Counted from the stretch's first letter, positions 8,302 to 18,287 are shown. The stretch: DNA of 64,000 nucleotides from an uncultured SAR86 cluster bacterium (GCA_902625415.1 CACOBG010000003.1:1-64000); one strand, 5' to 3'. Translations and numbers: made by a program. The notes: generated by a model from the sequence alone, not told the origin.

Positions 8302-9480
8302 TTATTTTTTTGATAGAAAAGACATACCGTCTTCTAAACCTTTAAGAGTTAGAGGGAACATATTGTCTTCAATAAGATGTCTTGAAATTTCAATTGAAGA
8401 CGAGTAATCCCAATGCTCTTCAGGAACTGGATTAAGCCAAATTAATTTGTCATAAGTAGTCATGATTTTTTTCATCCAAACAGATCCTGCTTCTTCGTTC
8501 CAGTGCTCAATACTGCCACCGGGATTAGTAATTTCATAAGGTGCCATAGTTGCATCACCAACAAAAATTATTTTGTAATCTGAAGCGTATTTATGTATCA
8601 CGTCCTCTGTTTTGATTCTTTCGTTGTGTCTCCTTCTATTATCCTTCCATACGGTCTCATAAATAAAATTATGAAAATAAAAGTATTCTAAATTTTTAAA
8701 TTCTGTTTTACATGCAGAGAATAATTCTTCACAAATTTTGATATGAGGATCCATTGATCCACCGACATCAAAGAAAACAAGAACTTTTACAGCATTGGTT
8801 TTTTCTGGAATCATTTTTATATCCAACAAACCAGCATTTTTAGCAGTACTTTTGATTGTGTCATCTAAATCAAGTTCTTCATCATTAGATTGTCTAATGA
8901 ATTTTCTCAATCTTCTAAGTGCGACTTTTATATTTCTTGTACCAAGCTCAACGGAATCATCTAAATTTTTAAAATCCCTTTGTTGCCAGACTTTTACTGC
9001 TTTATTTTGTTTTCCTTCTCCATCAACCCTTATTCCTTCAGGGTGAGAGCCAGCATTACCAAAAGGTGATGTACCACCTGTACCAACCCACTTATCTCCT
9101 TTTTGATGTTTTCCTTTTTGCTCTTCTAATCTTTTTTTGAATTCTGAAAGAAGTTTCTCAAGCCCTCCCATTGTTTCAATTTTTTTAAGTTCATCTTCTG
9201 TCAAAAATTTTTCAAATTCTTTCCTTAGCCACTCTTCAGGAACCAAAGCCTGAAGAACATCATCTAAAGTTTCAAGACCTTTGAAATAAATATCAAAAGC
9301 TCTATCAAACTTGTCGTAATGTTTTTCATCTTTTACAAGAACAGATCTTGATAAATAGTAAAAATCATTGATATCAGCGAAAATAATCTGTTTCTCTAAA
9401 CCGGATATTAAATCTAGAAGTTCTCTCAAGGTACACGGTACGCCGACTTCTTTTAGAGTTTTAAAAAGATTTATTAACAT
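8302..9480 (-). CDS. VWA (CoxE-like) domain protein
   Basis: A 392-residue protein of the CoxE/VWA type that partners MoxR ATPases. The N-terminal half is helical and acidic; a glycine-rich linker lies at about 132-155; the VWA domain begins about 230 with the metal-site variant FFDVGGSM (residues 236-243), where the first loop reads DxGxS. MoxR-VWA pairs act as metal-dependent chaperones that remodel or mature protein complexes. The stop of the MoxR gene is 4 bases upstream. The client protein is not apparent from neighbours. Confidence 0.85.
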   Translation of the reverse strand: MLINLFKTLKEVGVPCTLRELLDLISGLEKQIIFADINDFYYLSRSVLVKDEKHYDKFDRAFDIYFKGLETLDDVLQALVPEEWLRKEFEKFLTEDELKKIETMGGLEKLLSEFKKRLEEQKGKHQKGDKWVGTGGTSPFGNAGSHPEGIRVDGEGKQNKAVKVWQQRDFKNLDDSVELGTRNIKVALRRLRKFIRQSNDEELDLDDTIKSTAKNAGLLDIKMIPEKTNAVKVLVFFDVGGSMDPHIKICEELFSACKTEFKNLEYFYFHNFIYETVWKDNRRRHNERIKTEDVIHKYASDYKIIFVGDATMAPYEITNPGGSIEHWNEEAGSVWMKKIMTTYDKLIWLNPVPEEHWDYSSSIEISRHLIEDNMFPLTLKGLEDGMSFLSKK

Positions 9481-9484
9481 TCAA

Positions 9485-10339
9485 TTAATTTTGGTTATTG
9501 CCTTCTCGTCTGGTCATAAAAGCTAATCTTTCGAGCAATTGAACGTCTTGTTCATTTTTAACCAAAGCTCCATATAAAGGTGGAATAGCTTTTGAAGGAT
9601 CTCTATTCTTTAAGATTTCATCAGGTAAATCATCTGCCATCAGAAGTTTTAACCAATCTACCAACTCAGAAGTTGAAGGTTTCTTTTTCAAACCTGGAAC
9701 TTTCCTAACATCAAAGAAGATATCCAATGCTTCTTTAACAAGCTTTTCCTTGACTTTTGGATGATGTACTTTGATGATTTCTTTCATTGTTTCTCTATCT
9801 GGAAAAGATATGTAATGAAAAAAACATCTTCTTAAGAAAGCATCAGGTAATTCTTTTTCATTGTTACTTGAAATGATCACTATTGGTCTTGTTGAAGCTT
9901 TTATGGTTTCTTTGGTCTCATAAACATAGAATTCCATTCTGTCTAATTCTTGTAAAAGATCGTTTGGAAATTCAATATCAGCTTTGTCTATTTCATCAAT
10001 AAGAAGAACTGCTTGTTTTTCTGACGTAAATGCCTCCCAGAGTTTTCCTTTTTGAATATAATTTGAAATATCTTTTACCCTCTCATCTCCTAATTGAGAA
10101 TCTCTCAATCTTGTAACAGCATCGTATTCATATAATCCTTGTTGGGCTTTAGTTGTGGATTTAATATGCCATTCAATTAATGGAAGATCTAAAGATTTAG
10201 CAACTTCTAATGCAAGCATTGTTTTTCCTGTTCCAGGCTCTCCTTTTATCAATAATGGTCTTTCAAGAGCTATTGCCGCATTCACTGAAAGGCTTAGATC
10301 GTCTGTAGCAATGTATGATTTTGTACCTGTAAATTTCAT
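9485..10339 (-). CDS. MoxR-family AAA+ ATPase
   Basis: A 284-residue AAA+ ATPase. Walker A GEPGTGKT is at 33-40, Walker B VLLIDEIDKAD at 111-121, sensor 1 IISSNNEKELPDAFLRRC around 155-172 with the arginine finger region RRC. The single-domain length and motif set match MoxR proteins. It is expected to work with the VWA protein encoded 4 bases downstream, opening or loading metal centres of another enzyme. It appears to be the first gene of the run moxR-VWA-yadG-yadH-propeller. Confidence 0.92.
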   Translation of the reverse strand: MKFTGTKSYIATDDLSLSVNAAIALERPLLIKGEPGTGKTMLALEVAKSLDLPLIEWHIKSTTKAQQGLYEYDAVTRLRDSQLGDERVKDISNYIQKGKLWEAFTSEKQAVLLIDEIDKADIEFPNDLLQELDRMEFYVYETKETIKASTRPIVIISSNNEKELPDAFLRRCFFHYISFPDRETMKEIIKVHHPKVKEKLVKEALDIFFDVRKVPGLKKKPSTSELVDWLKLLMADDLPDEILKNRDPSKAIPPLYGALVKNEQDVQLLERLAFMTRREGNNQN

Positions 10340-10394
10340 TTATTTTCCTTATTTGAGTATTTTTTAAAAATCTATAATAACAATATTTTAGGTA

Positions 10395-11201
10395 TTATTT
10401 CTTAATTCTTAATTTTGCTAATTGTTTTGATTGGCCTACTAATTTGCCTTTAGAATCCCAAATTTCTCTATCTTCTTCAATATAGTTATTGGTAATAAAT
10501 TCGGTTTTAGCAATAACTTTCAAAGGACCAGGTTCAGGTATATTTCTAATGTGAGAAGTCAATGTAAGTGTTGGAACCCATCCAACTGTACCAAGTTTGT
10601 TATAGATTGGTGGGGTTGTTGCATCTAAAAATAAAATTAGACCAAAGAGATCAATTGATCCACCATCTTTCCACCCCATATATAATTTTAAGGCAGCCTG
10701 ATTATCATCTTTAGGGTTTTCCCACCATATAGAATCTGAACAATATTTTTTTTCTAAGTTTTTATCGAGTTTAGGGCTAAAACCTTCTTTGTAAGGGACT
10801 TGCGTACATGTCTTATAATCTTCAAAATTAGGTTCACATCTTAAATTTTCATTTAAGCCTTTCATCTTTGAAAAATCTGTAAAAGTTACTGTTGTAAAAA
10901 TCTTTAATTTACCTTTTTGCTTCAAAGAAACATGTGCAGTCGAAGTACTCTTAGTTGATGCTATTTTTGATACTTCTATATCTGCAGGTCCAAATTCAAC
11001 TCTATCAATATAGTTTGCGGATAGTACTAACGGATCTTTATGATCAAGGTATTTCGAACAAGCTTTTGCTAGCAGAGACATTGAATATCCTCCATTGGCA
11101 GTTTGCCCAATACTCCAGTTATCTGAAATATTTGCTGTAAAATTACCTCTTGAGGTTTCAGTTACTTTTATTGCATCTTCAAAGTCTTTAGAAATACTCA
11201 T
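10395..11201 (-). CDS. Thioesterase-like (4HBT_3/TesB-like hot-dog) protein
   Basis: A 268-residue protein that fits the double hot-dog acyl-CoA thioesterase-like group. It contains TANGGYSMSLLAKA near residues 33-46, a segment where such enzymes place the N-terminal helix, and a second half with VPTLTLTSHIRNIPEPGPL near 210, like the C-terminal hot dog. Members hydrolyse acyl-CoA to free acid and CoA. No catalytic triad could be assigned with certainty. It is divergent from tatD with only 24 bases between start codons, so the two promoters must overlap the genes. Confidence 0.7.
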   Translation of the reverse strand: MSISKDFEDAIKVTETSRGNFTANISDNWSIGQTANGGYSMSLLAKACSKYLDHKDPLVLSANYIDRVEFGPADIEVSKIASTKSTSTAHVSLKQKGKLKIFTTVTFTDFSKMKGLNENLRCEPNFEDYKTCTQVPYKEGFSPKLDKNLEKKYCSDSIWWENPKDDNQAALKLYMGWKDGGSIDLFGLILFLDATTPPIYNKLGTVGWVPTLTLTSHIRNIPEPGPLKVIAKTEFITNNYIEEDREIWDSKGKLVGQSKQLAKLRIKK

Positions 11202-11225
11202 AAATAGTTTTAATCTTAAATTTAA

Positions 11226-12011
11226 ATGAATAGTAATTCTTATTTTGACATAGGAGCCAACTTAACTCATGAATCTTTTGATAAAGATTTCATAACGGTT
11301 ATTGAAGATGCAAAACGAAACAACATAAAAAAAATTTGTATTACAAGTACTTCGATAGAAGATACCAAAGTTTCTTTAAAATTATTAGAGAATGACCAAA
11401 ATTTCTTCATAACGACATGTGGCATACATCCTCATTACGCAGATACATTTGAAGAGTCTGATATTGAGGAGATAAAAAAATTAAGTACACATTCTTCTGT
11501 AAAAGCTATAGGAGAGACAGGATTGGATTTTAATAGAAATTATTCGAAGAGAGAAAATCAAATAATATGTTTTGAGTCACAAATTGAAGCAGCACAAGAA
11601 CTAAACATGCCACTATTCTTACATCAACGAGAAGCGCATAAAGACTTTATGAATTGTTTTAATAACAGGGATCTTAAAGTAAATGCAGTGGTTCATTGTT
11701 TCACAGGAGAAAAAGAAGAATTTTATGAGTATCTTGATAAAGGTTTTTGGATTGGATTCACCGGTTGGATTTGTGATCCTGTAAGAGGAAAACACATGAC
11801 TGATTTTATAGCTAACATGCCTCTAGAAAGAATAATGATCGAAACTGATTCGCCATATTTGCTACCTAAAAACCTTAAAATTAAGGGTAGAAGAAACGAG
11901 CCAAAGTTTATTGTTGAAGTTGCAAAGAAAATAGCTAAATTACAGAATAAGGATTTAGAGGAAATCACTCAAATATTTTTTGAAAACAGTCAAAAATTCT
12001 TTAATCTTTAA
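11226..12011 (+). CDS. tatD: TatD family metal-dependent DNase
   Basis: A 261-residue TIM-barrel hydrolase. It matches true TatD rather than its YcfH/YjjV paralogues: the first strand reads FDIGANLTHESF, as E. coli TatD has FDIGVNLT, instead of the HxH of the paralogues. Other motifs are GIHPHYAD near 62, GETGLDFNRN near 97, HCFTGEKEE near 158 and ETDSPYLLP near 206. TatD is a 3'-5' exonuclease linked to DNA repair and is not needed for Tat export. Its end overlaps the end of the convergent racemase gene by 4 bases. Confidence 0.92.
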   Translation: MNSNSYFDIGANLTHESFDKDFITVIEDAKRNNIKKICITSTSIEDTKVSLKLLENDQNFFITTCGIHPHYADTFEESDIEEIKKLSTHSSVKAIGETGLDFNRNYSKRENQIICFESQIEAAQELNMPLFLHQREAHKDFMNCFNNRDLKVNAVVHCFTGEKEEFYEYLDKGFWIGFTGWICDPVRGKHMTDFIANMPLERIMIETDSPYLLPKNLKIKGRRNEPKFIVEVAKKIAKLQNKDLEEITQIFFENSQKFFNL

Positions 12012-13141
12012 GCTTCGGAAATAATTTGTTGAGAAATTAATTCAGAAAGCTTTTCCTCTAATCCAAGAGAAATCATGATTTCTTTAGTATGAGTCCCTAC
12101 TTTAACTGGAGGATGACTTACTTCACTTTTAGAATAGGAAAACTTTGGTGCTGGAGATGGTTGAGTTACGTTATCCAAATCAAAGAAGGATTTTCTTTCA
12201 ATATTATGTTCATGATTTATAGCTTCATTCATAGAAAGAACTGGAGCAAAGCAAATATCAGTTCCTTCCATTATTTGGCACCACTCATCGCGTGTCTTTT
12301 CTTTGAATCTAGATTCTAAATTTTCTCTTAAAGCTGGCCATGAATTTTTATCCATTTGGTTATCAAAAATATCTTCATCAATATTCATTTTTTCTCTTAA
12401 TAATGAATAAAATTGCGGCTCAATTGAACCTATAGAAACAAACTTTCCATCCTTACATTCATAACAGCCATAAAAATGTGCAGCACCATCAAGTAAGTTT
12501 GAATCCCTTGAATCAGTCCAAATACCTGAATTAAGCATTCCATACATCATACTCATTAATAGAGCAGATCCTTCGGTCATGGCAGCATCTATGACTTGTC
12601 CCTTTCCTTCTTTGTTAACTGTATTTAATGCTGCACATACTCCAAGGGCAAGTAACATCCCCCCTCCTCCAAAATCGCCAATTAAATTTAATGGAGGTGG
12701 TGGTGGAGTATCTTTCTTGCCGATGGCCCCAAGAACGCCACTTAAAGCAATGTAATTTATATCGTGTCCTGCAGAATTAGCTAATGGCCCACTTTGACCC
12801 CATCCAGTCATTCTCCCAAAAATTAACTTGGGATTTATTTTCAAAAGTTCATCTGGTCCAAGATTATTCTTCTCCATGACTCCAGGTCTGAACCCTTCAA
12901 TCAAAACATCTGCAGATTCTGTTAATTTTTTAATTATGTCTTGGCCTTCTGGTTTTCTAATATCTACTGCTATTGATTTTTTTCCTCTAGAAGCAATATC
13001 TGCGCTAGAACCTCTTCCAGCAGCCGTAATTCTTTCCACAGAAATTACTTCTGCTCCCATATCAGCCAAAATCATTCCGCAGAATGGTGCTGGACCAATT
13101 CCGGCCATTTCAATAACTTTTATATCTTTAAGTGGACCCAT
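12008..13141 (-). CDS. Alpha-methylacyl-CoA racemase (CaiB/BaiF family)
   Basis: A 377-residue class III CoA-transferase-fold protein of the AMACR/MCR type. Two catalytic residues can be placed: His126 in GHDINYIALSG and Asp156 in NLIGDFGGGG, the same numbers as in the Mycobacterium tuberculosis racemase. This branch interconverts R- and S-2-methylacyl-CoA, a step needed before beta-oxidation of methyl-branched fatty acids and sterol or bile-acid side chains. Its start overlaps the end of the MMPL gene by 14 bases, so both are probably in one transcript with trhO and bolA. Confidence 0.9.
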   Translation of the reverse strand: MGPLKDIKVIEMAGIGPAPFCGMILADMGAEVISVERITAAGRGSSADIASRGKKSIAVDIRKPEGQDIIKKLTESADVLIEGFRPGVMEKNNLGPDELLKINPKLIFGRMTGWGQSGPLANSAGHDINYIALSGVLGAIGKKDTPPPPPLNLIGDFGGGGMLLALGVCAALNTVNKEGKGQVIDAAMTEGSALLMSMMYGMLNSGIWTDSRDSNLLDGAAHFYGCYECKDGKFVSIGSIEPQFYSLLREKMNIDEDIFDNQMDKNSWPALRENLESRFKEKTRDEWCQIMEGTDICFAPVLSMNEAINHEHNIERKSFFDLDNVTQPSPAPKFSYSKSEVSHPPVKVGTHTKEIMISLGLEEKLSELISQQIISEA

Positions 13142-15587
13142 TTATATTTCTCCCAAAAGGTTTTAAATGTCTGATTAAAACAGGTAATAACATTAAAGCA
13201 GCTAATATCGCTACTATCATGGAAAACGAAGTGAATATTCCAAAAAATACGCTGGGATTAAAGTTAGAGCTAACTAAGATCATAAAGCCCAACACTATAG
13301 TGAGAGAAGTATAAAACATTGCCCTACCAATTGTCGCATGACTATTTTTTATAGCTAAATCGTAGTTTTTTTGAAGTTCGTATTCTTTTAAAAACCTATG
13401 AACGTAATGAATTGTATTATCAACTCCAATTCCAATACTTATTGCTGCAACAGTGACAGTCATGATATCAAGCGGAATGCCAGACCACCCTATTATTCCA
13501 AGAACACTTGCAGCAGATAACAAGTTAGGGATCATAGCTATTAGAGCCATATAGAAGGATCTAAATAAAATAATAAACATTATAAAAATTGCACTGAATA
13601 CAATTGTTAAACTTCCAATTAAGGATTGAAACAAACTTTGAAGAAGATTGTTATAAATTACAGAGATCCCGGATAAATAAAATTGTTCTTCACTAAGCTC
13701 ATAATTTTGAATTAAATCGTTTTTTACTTCCTCGATGAGATTTTTTCTATTTAGTCCATCCATTGATTCAATGACTCTTGCAGATAATCTGACTTGATTA
13801 TCGTCTTCTGATATATATGAACTAAGAAGTTGATTGTTAATATCTTCAGGAAGAACTTTTCTTAGCAACGCGAGTTCAAGATCATCCAATGCTTCTCCTT
13901 TGGCTATTTCAGCTAATTTTATTGCGCTGGAAACAGAAAGAACTTTTCCAATTTCAGGTCTACCTTCCAAATAATCATGAATTTCTTCTAGATAAGATAA
14001 ATTTTGGGAATTGAACCAGTAACCATATTCTTCGGTCTCTAATCCAAAATCATCAAAGTCTTCTTCAAAATCAGCGTTGGTTTCTAAATCTCTTTCTGGA
14101 GCAGAAATAATAATGTCTAAAGGCGCTGTACCACCTAACTTTTTATCAATCAATGAAAGCCCTTGATAGATTTCAGTTGTAGGCTTGAAATAGTCAATAA
14201 ACTTATTTTCAACACTCAGTTTATTAATGCCAACTAGCGCAAAAACAAAGCCAAGTAAGGATATTAATAAAATTACATTTTTAAATTTCACTACCAAAGA
14301 GTTTATCCAAGTAGTAAATCCAGAAGAATAATCAACTTTGGTATCTTTAATATTTTTATTCATTAATGAAGCGAGTGAACCAAAAAATATAAAAGATACT
14401 GTGAAGGCAATAAAAATACTTAATACCATTAGTAATCCAAAATCAATTATTGGTCTTATGTCGCTGATTATTAATGATGCAAAAGCGACCATTGTTGTAA
14501 GAGCTGTATAGAGACAAGGAAGGAACATTTGTGAAAGAGTTCTTTTAAGAGCTTCATTGTGTGAAAGTTCACTAAACCTTGAAGTAATTTCTCTGTACCT
14601 AACCACCAAATGAACTGTAAGAGAAATTCCAATTATCATTAATAAAGCAATGAAATTGGCCGAAACTACTGTTACTTTCCAGCCCATCCAGCTTATGAGT
14701 CCAGTAGTAAAAAGCGCAGACAAACAAGCAGAAATCAATGGAATTACAACCCATCTAAATTGTCTAAAAATAAGAGAAAGAATCAAGACAAACATAAAAA
14801 ATACAGCTATACCAAAGGTAAGTAAGTCTTGCTGAATCATTTTTATAGTATCGTGGGCAATCATTGCTCCCCCACCTAAGAAAATTTCTCCTTTATCCTT
14901 ATAGTTATTTGTAATGTTTCTTACTTCATTGATAAGAATTGCTTCGTTGGACAAATTTATTTTTTTTTGTTCATCTATTCTTAAATCAAGAATTTCTAAA
15001 TTTGTTTTGAAAATATCCTTGTCTAAGGAAATTTTTTGATCCAACAAATCATATCTTTCGGAGATTAATTTTTGATACTCTTTGTTTTGCTCTAATGACA
15101 TTTGAAAAGCAATAGTTTTTAAATCCTCACTAATTAATAATCCTCTATATACTTCGTTGGTTTCAAATTCATATTTGGCTTTATTTAAATTGACATTTTC
15201 AGTTGATAAAGTAACGACATTTTCAGCAAGTTCACTAATGGATTGTTCTGTATATTTGAGGAGAGGTACATCAAATAAACTTAAAACATTTTTGATACCA
15301 TTTACTTTCTTAAGATCTTCAACAAGATTTTTTAAAAGGGAGACGGTTTCAATAGTGAAAATATCTTTATTTGGTGTAAAAGCAATTACGAGAAAGTCGG
15401 AAGAACCATATTTTCTTGAATTTTCTCGATACGTCTTTAAATCAGGATCGTTATCTAGAAGCAAAGTATCTGATGATGCATCTAATTGAAACTTGGGAAG
15501 TCCTAAAAGACTTATTAAAGACAATACGATTAAGAAAAAAATAAAAAGTTTTGACTTATCTACTAAAAAATTAAAAAAAATGTTCAC
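13128..15587 (-). CDS. MMPL/RND-superfamily membrane transporter
   Basis: An 819-residue protein with the two-fold RND layout: one membrane helix at the start, a large periplasmic loop, a bundle near 250-430, a second helix with a periplasmic loop at about 440-660, and a final bundle near 660-805. The segments GVDNTIHYVHRFLKEY and ISLTVHLVVRYREI occupy equivalent positions in the two halves and match the MMPL/sterol-sensing-like family. Related proteins export lipids or hopanoids. There is no membrane-fusion protein or outer-membrane channel nearby. It overlaps trhO upstream (ATGA) and the racemase downstream. Confidence 0.87.
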   Translation of the reverse strand: MNIFFNFLVDKSKLFIFFLIVLSLISLLGLPKFQLDASSDTLLLDNDPDLKTYRENSRKYGSSDFLVIAFTPNKDIFTIETVSLLKNLVEDLKKVNGIKNVLSLFDVPLLKYTEQSISELAENVVTLSTENVNLNKAKYEFETNEVYRGLLISEDLKTIAFQMSLEQNKEYQKLISERYDLLDQKISLDKDIFKTNLEILDLRIDEQKKINLSNEAILINEVRNITNNYKDKGEIFLGGGAMIAHDTIKMIQQDLLTFGIAVFFMFVLILSLIFRQFRWVVIPLISACLSALFTTGLISWMGWKVTVVSANFIALLMIIGISLTVHLVVRYREITSRFSELSHNEALKRTLSQMFLPCLYTALTTMVAFASLIISDIRPIIDFGLLMVLSIFIAFTVSFIFFGSLASLMNKNIKDTKVDYSSGFTTWINSLVVKFKNVILLISLLGFVFALVGINKLSVENKFIDYFKPTTEIYQGLSLIDKKLGGTAPLDIIISAPERDLETNADFEEDFDDFGLETEEYGYWFNSQNLSYLEEIHDYLEGRPEIGKVLSVSSAIKLAEIAKGEALDDLELALLRKVLPEDINNQLLSSYISEDDNQVRLSARVIESMDGLNRKNLIEEVKNDLIQNYELSEEQFYLSGISVIYNNLLQSLFQSLIGSLTIVFSAIFIMFIILFRSFYMALIAMIPNLLSAASVLGIIGWSGIPLDIMTVTVAAISIGIGVDNTIHYVHRFLKEYELQKNYDLAIKNSHATIGRAMFYTSLTIVLGFMILVSSNFNPSVFFGIFTSFSMIVAILAALMLLPVLIRHLKPFGRNINGST

Positions 15588-16453
15588 GATTTTTTCATAT
15601 CAAATTGTTTTTGACGTTCTGCATATCTAATTCTATCTGACTCGGATTTTTCAAAAAAACAATTATGGCAAGAAATACCTTTTTTATATTCGCTTCTTTT
15701 TAAATCTTTCTCAGAGAGAGGTCTTCTGCAGGCATAACATTGTCTAAAATCTCCAGGTACAAGATCTTTCGTTACAGTAACTCTTTCATCAAAAACAAAA
15801 CAATCTCCTTGCCAAGATGATTTATCCTTGGATTCTGACAGAAAATTTAATATTCCACCTTGAAGTTGATAAATATCAGTCAATCCCTCTTGTTCAAATG
15901 AATGCAATGCCTTTTCGCAACGAATCCCACCAGTACAAAAAATTCCAATTTTTTTATCCTTGAATTTCTTTTTATTTTTATTTAAAAAATATTTAAAGTC
16001 TCTAAAATTTTTTGTTTCCGGAGAAATAGAATTTCTGAAAGTTCCTACCTTGTTTTCATAGTCATTTCTTACGTCAATGATAATATTTTTTGAATCTTGA
16101 ACAAAGTTCTGCCATTCAGATGGAGTTAGATATTTTCCTTTGTGATTATAGGATTTACCATTGGTACCCGATGGTACAAGCTCTTTTCTAGTTTTAATTT
16201 TTAATCTTTTAAAAGGCGATGTATTTGAAAAAGAAAATCGGAAAGCTACCTCACCAACTAAGTTGTTTAAATATAAATTTAAATCATCTAAAGCTTTAGC
16301 TTTATCAGAAGAAACAGTGGCATTTACTCCCTCTGGAGTAAGGATAATAGTTCCTTTTATCTGTCTTTTAATGCAATGATCTCTTAAACCATCTTTTAAT
16401 TCCTGGTATTTAGTAAATTCAAAACATTTATAAAAGGTTCCTATCTTGAACAC
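15584..16453 (-). CDS. trhO: tRNA uridine(34) hydroxylase, rhodanese family (TrhO/YceA)
   Basis: A 289-residue protein with the three TrhO parts: an N-terminal ferredoxin-like region, a central rhodanese domain with active-site CTGGIRCEKA (Cys near 173), and a C-terminal cysteine cluster CYAC...CHNC near 240-265. TrhO makes 5-hydroxyuridine at position 34 of certain tRNAs, using oxygen. The length is a little short of the 320-350 residues often seen. Its TGA overlaps the ATG of the MMPL gene. BolA is encoded 14 bases upstream. Confidence 0.9.
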   Translation of the reverse strand: MFKIGTFYKCFEFTKYQELKDGLRDHCIKRQIKGTIILTPEGVNATVSSDKAKALDDLNLYLNNLVGEVAFRFSFSNTSPFKRLKIKTRKELVPSGTNGKSYNHKGKYLTPSEWQNFVQDSKNIIIDVRNDYENKVGTFRNSISPETKNFRDFKYFLNKNKKKFKDKKIGIFCTGGIRCEKALHSFEQEGLTDIYQLQGGILNFLSESKDKSSWQGDCFVFDERVTVTKDLVPGDFRQCYACRRPLSEKDLKRSEYKKGISCHNCFFEKSESDRIRYAERQKQFDMKKS

Positions 16454-16467
16454 GAGAAATTCTAAAG

Positions 16468-16773
16468 TTAACTAGATCCACCCAAACAGTCAGGAGAATC
16501 TAAACTAGATTGATTATTGCTCTCCCATTCGGTTTTAGTGAAAGGATGGATTGCTATTGCATGAATAAGTTTCATTTCATCACTAAGTACTTTATAAATT
16601 AATTGGTGCCTTTGAACCGGTCTCAAATTCTCAAATTCATCAGATACAATCGTTACTTTGAAATGTGATTCAGCTCCATCTGGAACATTGTGATTGGGAC
16701 TTTCGTTTATAACTTCTACAAAAAGAGATGATATTTTAGTTTTTAACTTTTCTTCTATATTTTCTTTGATCAT
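16468..16773 (-). CDS. bolA: BolA family protein
   Basis: A 101-residue BolA-type protein. It has the conserved VSDEFENLRPVQRHQLIYKVL segment (start, near 49-69, shown in part by its key residues R, H and Q) and HAIAIHPFTKTEW near 75-87, where the family keeps the histidine used for iron-sulfur sharing with monothiol glutaredoxins. BolA proteins act in iron-sulfur trafficking and stress-linked morphology control. The gene is sandwiched between a GPH carrier (5 bases) and trhO (14 bases). Confidence 0.88.
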   Translation of the reverse strand: MIKENIEEKLKTKISSLFVEVINESPNHNVPDGAESHFKVTIVSDEFENLRPVQRHQLIYKVLSDEMKLIHAIAIHPFTKTEWESNNQSSLDSPDCLGGSS

Positions 16774-16778
16774 TTTTA

Positions 16779-18203
16779 CTAAGAACTATCTGCATAGTTT
16801 AATTCATTTAGTTTCTCTTGATGACTTTCTTTGGTAGTTGTTACGAAAGAGATAGTAAATAATGATATTGTCCATAAAATGACTGATGCAGTTACTGCTG
16901 TGATACCAAAGGTAAATAAAACTTCAGAATCGACCTTTCCTGGAACTGCATTTTCTGGCCATGCAGCAAAAGTCAAAATCATCCCCGCGGCAAAAGCTCC
17001 TGCTCCACTCATACACTTTTGTGCAAAAGATCTTGCTGCTAGAAGTGTTCCTTCCATTCTTCTTCCGGTTTTGATTTCAACTTCTTCCACTGTATCCCAA
17101 ACCATTGAATTTAAAGTTGTAAAAGAAATTACAGAAGTGGCAACTCCAATGAAATGGAATACTAAAACTCCTGCAAGAACAATAGGAGATCCATTTTCTG
17201 GTAGCAAGCCTAGTAGCCTCAATACAATTATTCCATTTTCTACAGTTAAGGAAATTGCAAATAAGACTAATGCTCCATTTTTCTTACCAAACCTATTGGC
17301 TAAAAATGGAGACACCACAATACCTACAAGGGGAGCTAAAAATAAGCTTAATCCGATTGTGAGTATATTTAGAGGTGTAAATTCCCAAAAAAAACTGTAG
17401 TAATAAAGAGTTAAATTGGTAGCGATTCCACTTGCTACTCCCATCATAATCATGGCAATGAATAGAATTATATAGTTTCTACTGACTGTCATAGTCTCAT
17501 ATAATTCTCTAAGAATTATCCTTAAATTTTTTCTTTCTATCTCAGGAGCATGGAGATCTTTAATATGCCTGTGAGTACCTGTAGCTGTTACCACAATTGC
17601 TATGAACATTATTGGACTACAAACGAGACCATAAGTTATCCAGGTATCAGCAACGAATCTTGCATCTTGAGTGCCTGTAAGAGTGCTGTAAACAACAAAT
17701 ATCCATAAAGAGTTCCAAACTGCTAATCCACCCCACCAACCAAACCAATATCGATAAGACAAAAGAGAACTTCTTTCCACATAATCTTTTGAAAGTTCTG
17801 GTCCTAAAGCATTACTTGGAATCTCATAAATTGTAATTGCTGTTCTTATGAAAGCACCCACAATCAACAAAAACCAAAACAGTTCCATTTGACTCATATT
17901 CTCTGGAGGATCCCAAATTAAAAAAAAGGAAACTGCAACAGGAATAGCTGAGCCATACATCCAAGGGTGCCTTCTTCCCCATTTTGACTGGGTTTTATCA
18001 GAGAAATATCCAATTAAGGGGTCGGATATAGCATCAATTACGAGCATCAATAATATTGCCAATCCTGCTAGGTTTGGTGCCAACCCAAAAACTTGAACGT
18101 AGACAAATAATAAAAAATAATTAAAAGCATTATCTTTTATTCCATATGCTAAAGATCCAAACCCATAAAAGAATTTGGTAAGGAAAGGTAATTTTTCTCT
18201 CAT
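16779..18203 (-). CDS. MFS transporter, GPH (sugar:cation symporter) type
   Basis: A 474-residue carrier with 12 predicted helices. The loop after helix 2 reads DPLIGYFSDKTQSKWGRRHPW, and the family-typical YEIPSNALGPEL lies near 128; both are GPH signatures. GPH members import glycosides, pentosides or hexuronides with sodium or protons; many marine homologues have no known substrate. No glycoside hydrolase is close by. A second GPH gene at 21301-22746 shares the same motifs, and the two flank a DUF3604 gene and a rhomboid gene. Confidence 0.85.
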   Translation of the reverse strand: MREKLPFLTKFFYGFGSLAYGIKDNAFNYFLLFVYVQVFGLAPNLAGLAILLMLVIDAISDPLIGYFSDKTQSKWGRRHPWMYGSAIPVAVSFFLIWDPPENMSQMELFWFLLIVGAFIRTAITIYEIPSNALGPELSKDYVERSSLLSYRYWFGWWGGLAVWNSLWIFVVYSTLTGTQDARFVADTWITYGLVCSPIMFIAIVVTATGTHRHIKDLHAPEIERKNLRIILRELYETMTVSRNYIILFIAMIMMGVASGIATNLTLYYYSFFWEFTPLNILTIGLSLFLAPLVGIVVSPFLANRFGKKNGALVLFAISLTVENGIIVLRLLGLLPENGSPIVLAGVLVFHFIGVATSVISFTTLNSMVWDTVEEVEIKTGRRMEGTLLAARSFAQKCMSGAGAFAAGMILTFAAWPENAVPGKVDSEVLFTFGITAVTASVILWTISLFTISFVTTTKESHQEKLNELNYADSS

Positions 18204-18287
18204 TTAATAAATCTAATGAATTAGGAATTAAGTATTACATACTTCTTTAGAAATTTACTGTTGGAAGTATCAATTTTAATTTCAGAA

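Noticed and set aside
15157-15489. A 110-codon plus-strand frame within the MMPL gene
   Set aside because: Antisense shadow of a supported membrane protein; no ribosome site or family.
16831-17400. A 189-codon plus-strand frame
   Set aside because: It lies opposite a well supported GPH carrier, has low-complexity Thr/Lys/Pro composition and no recognisable domain.
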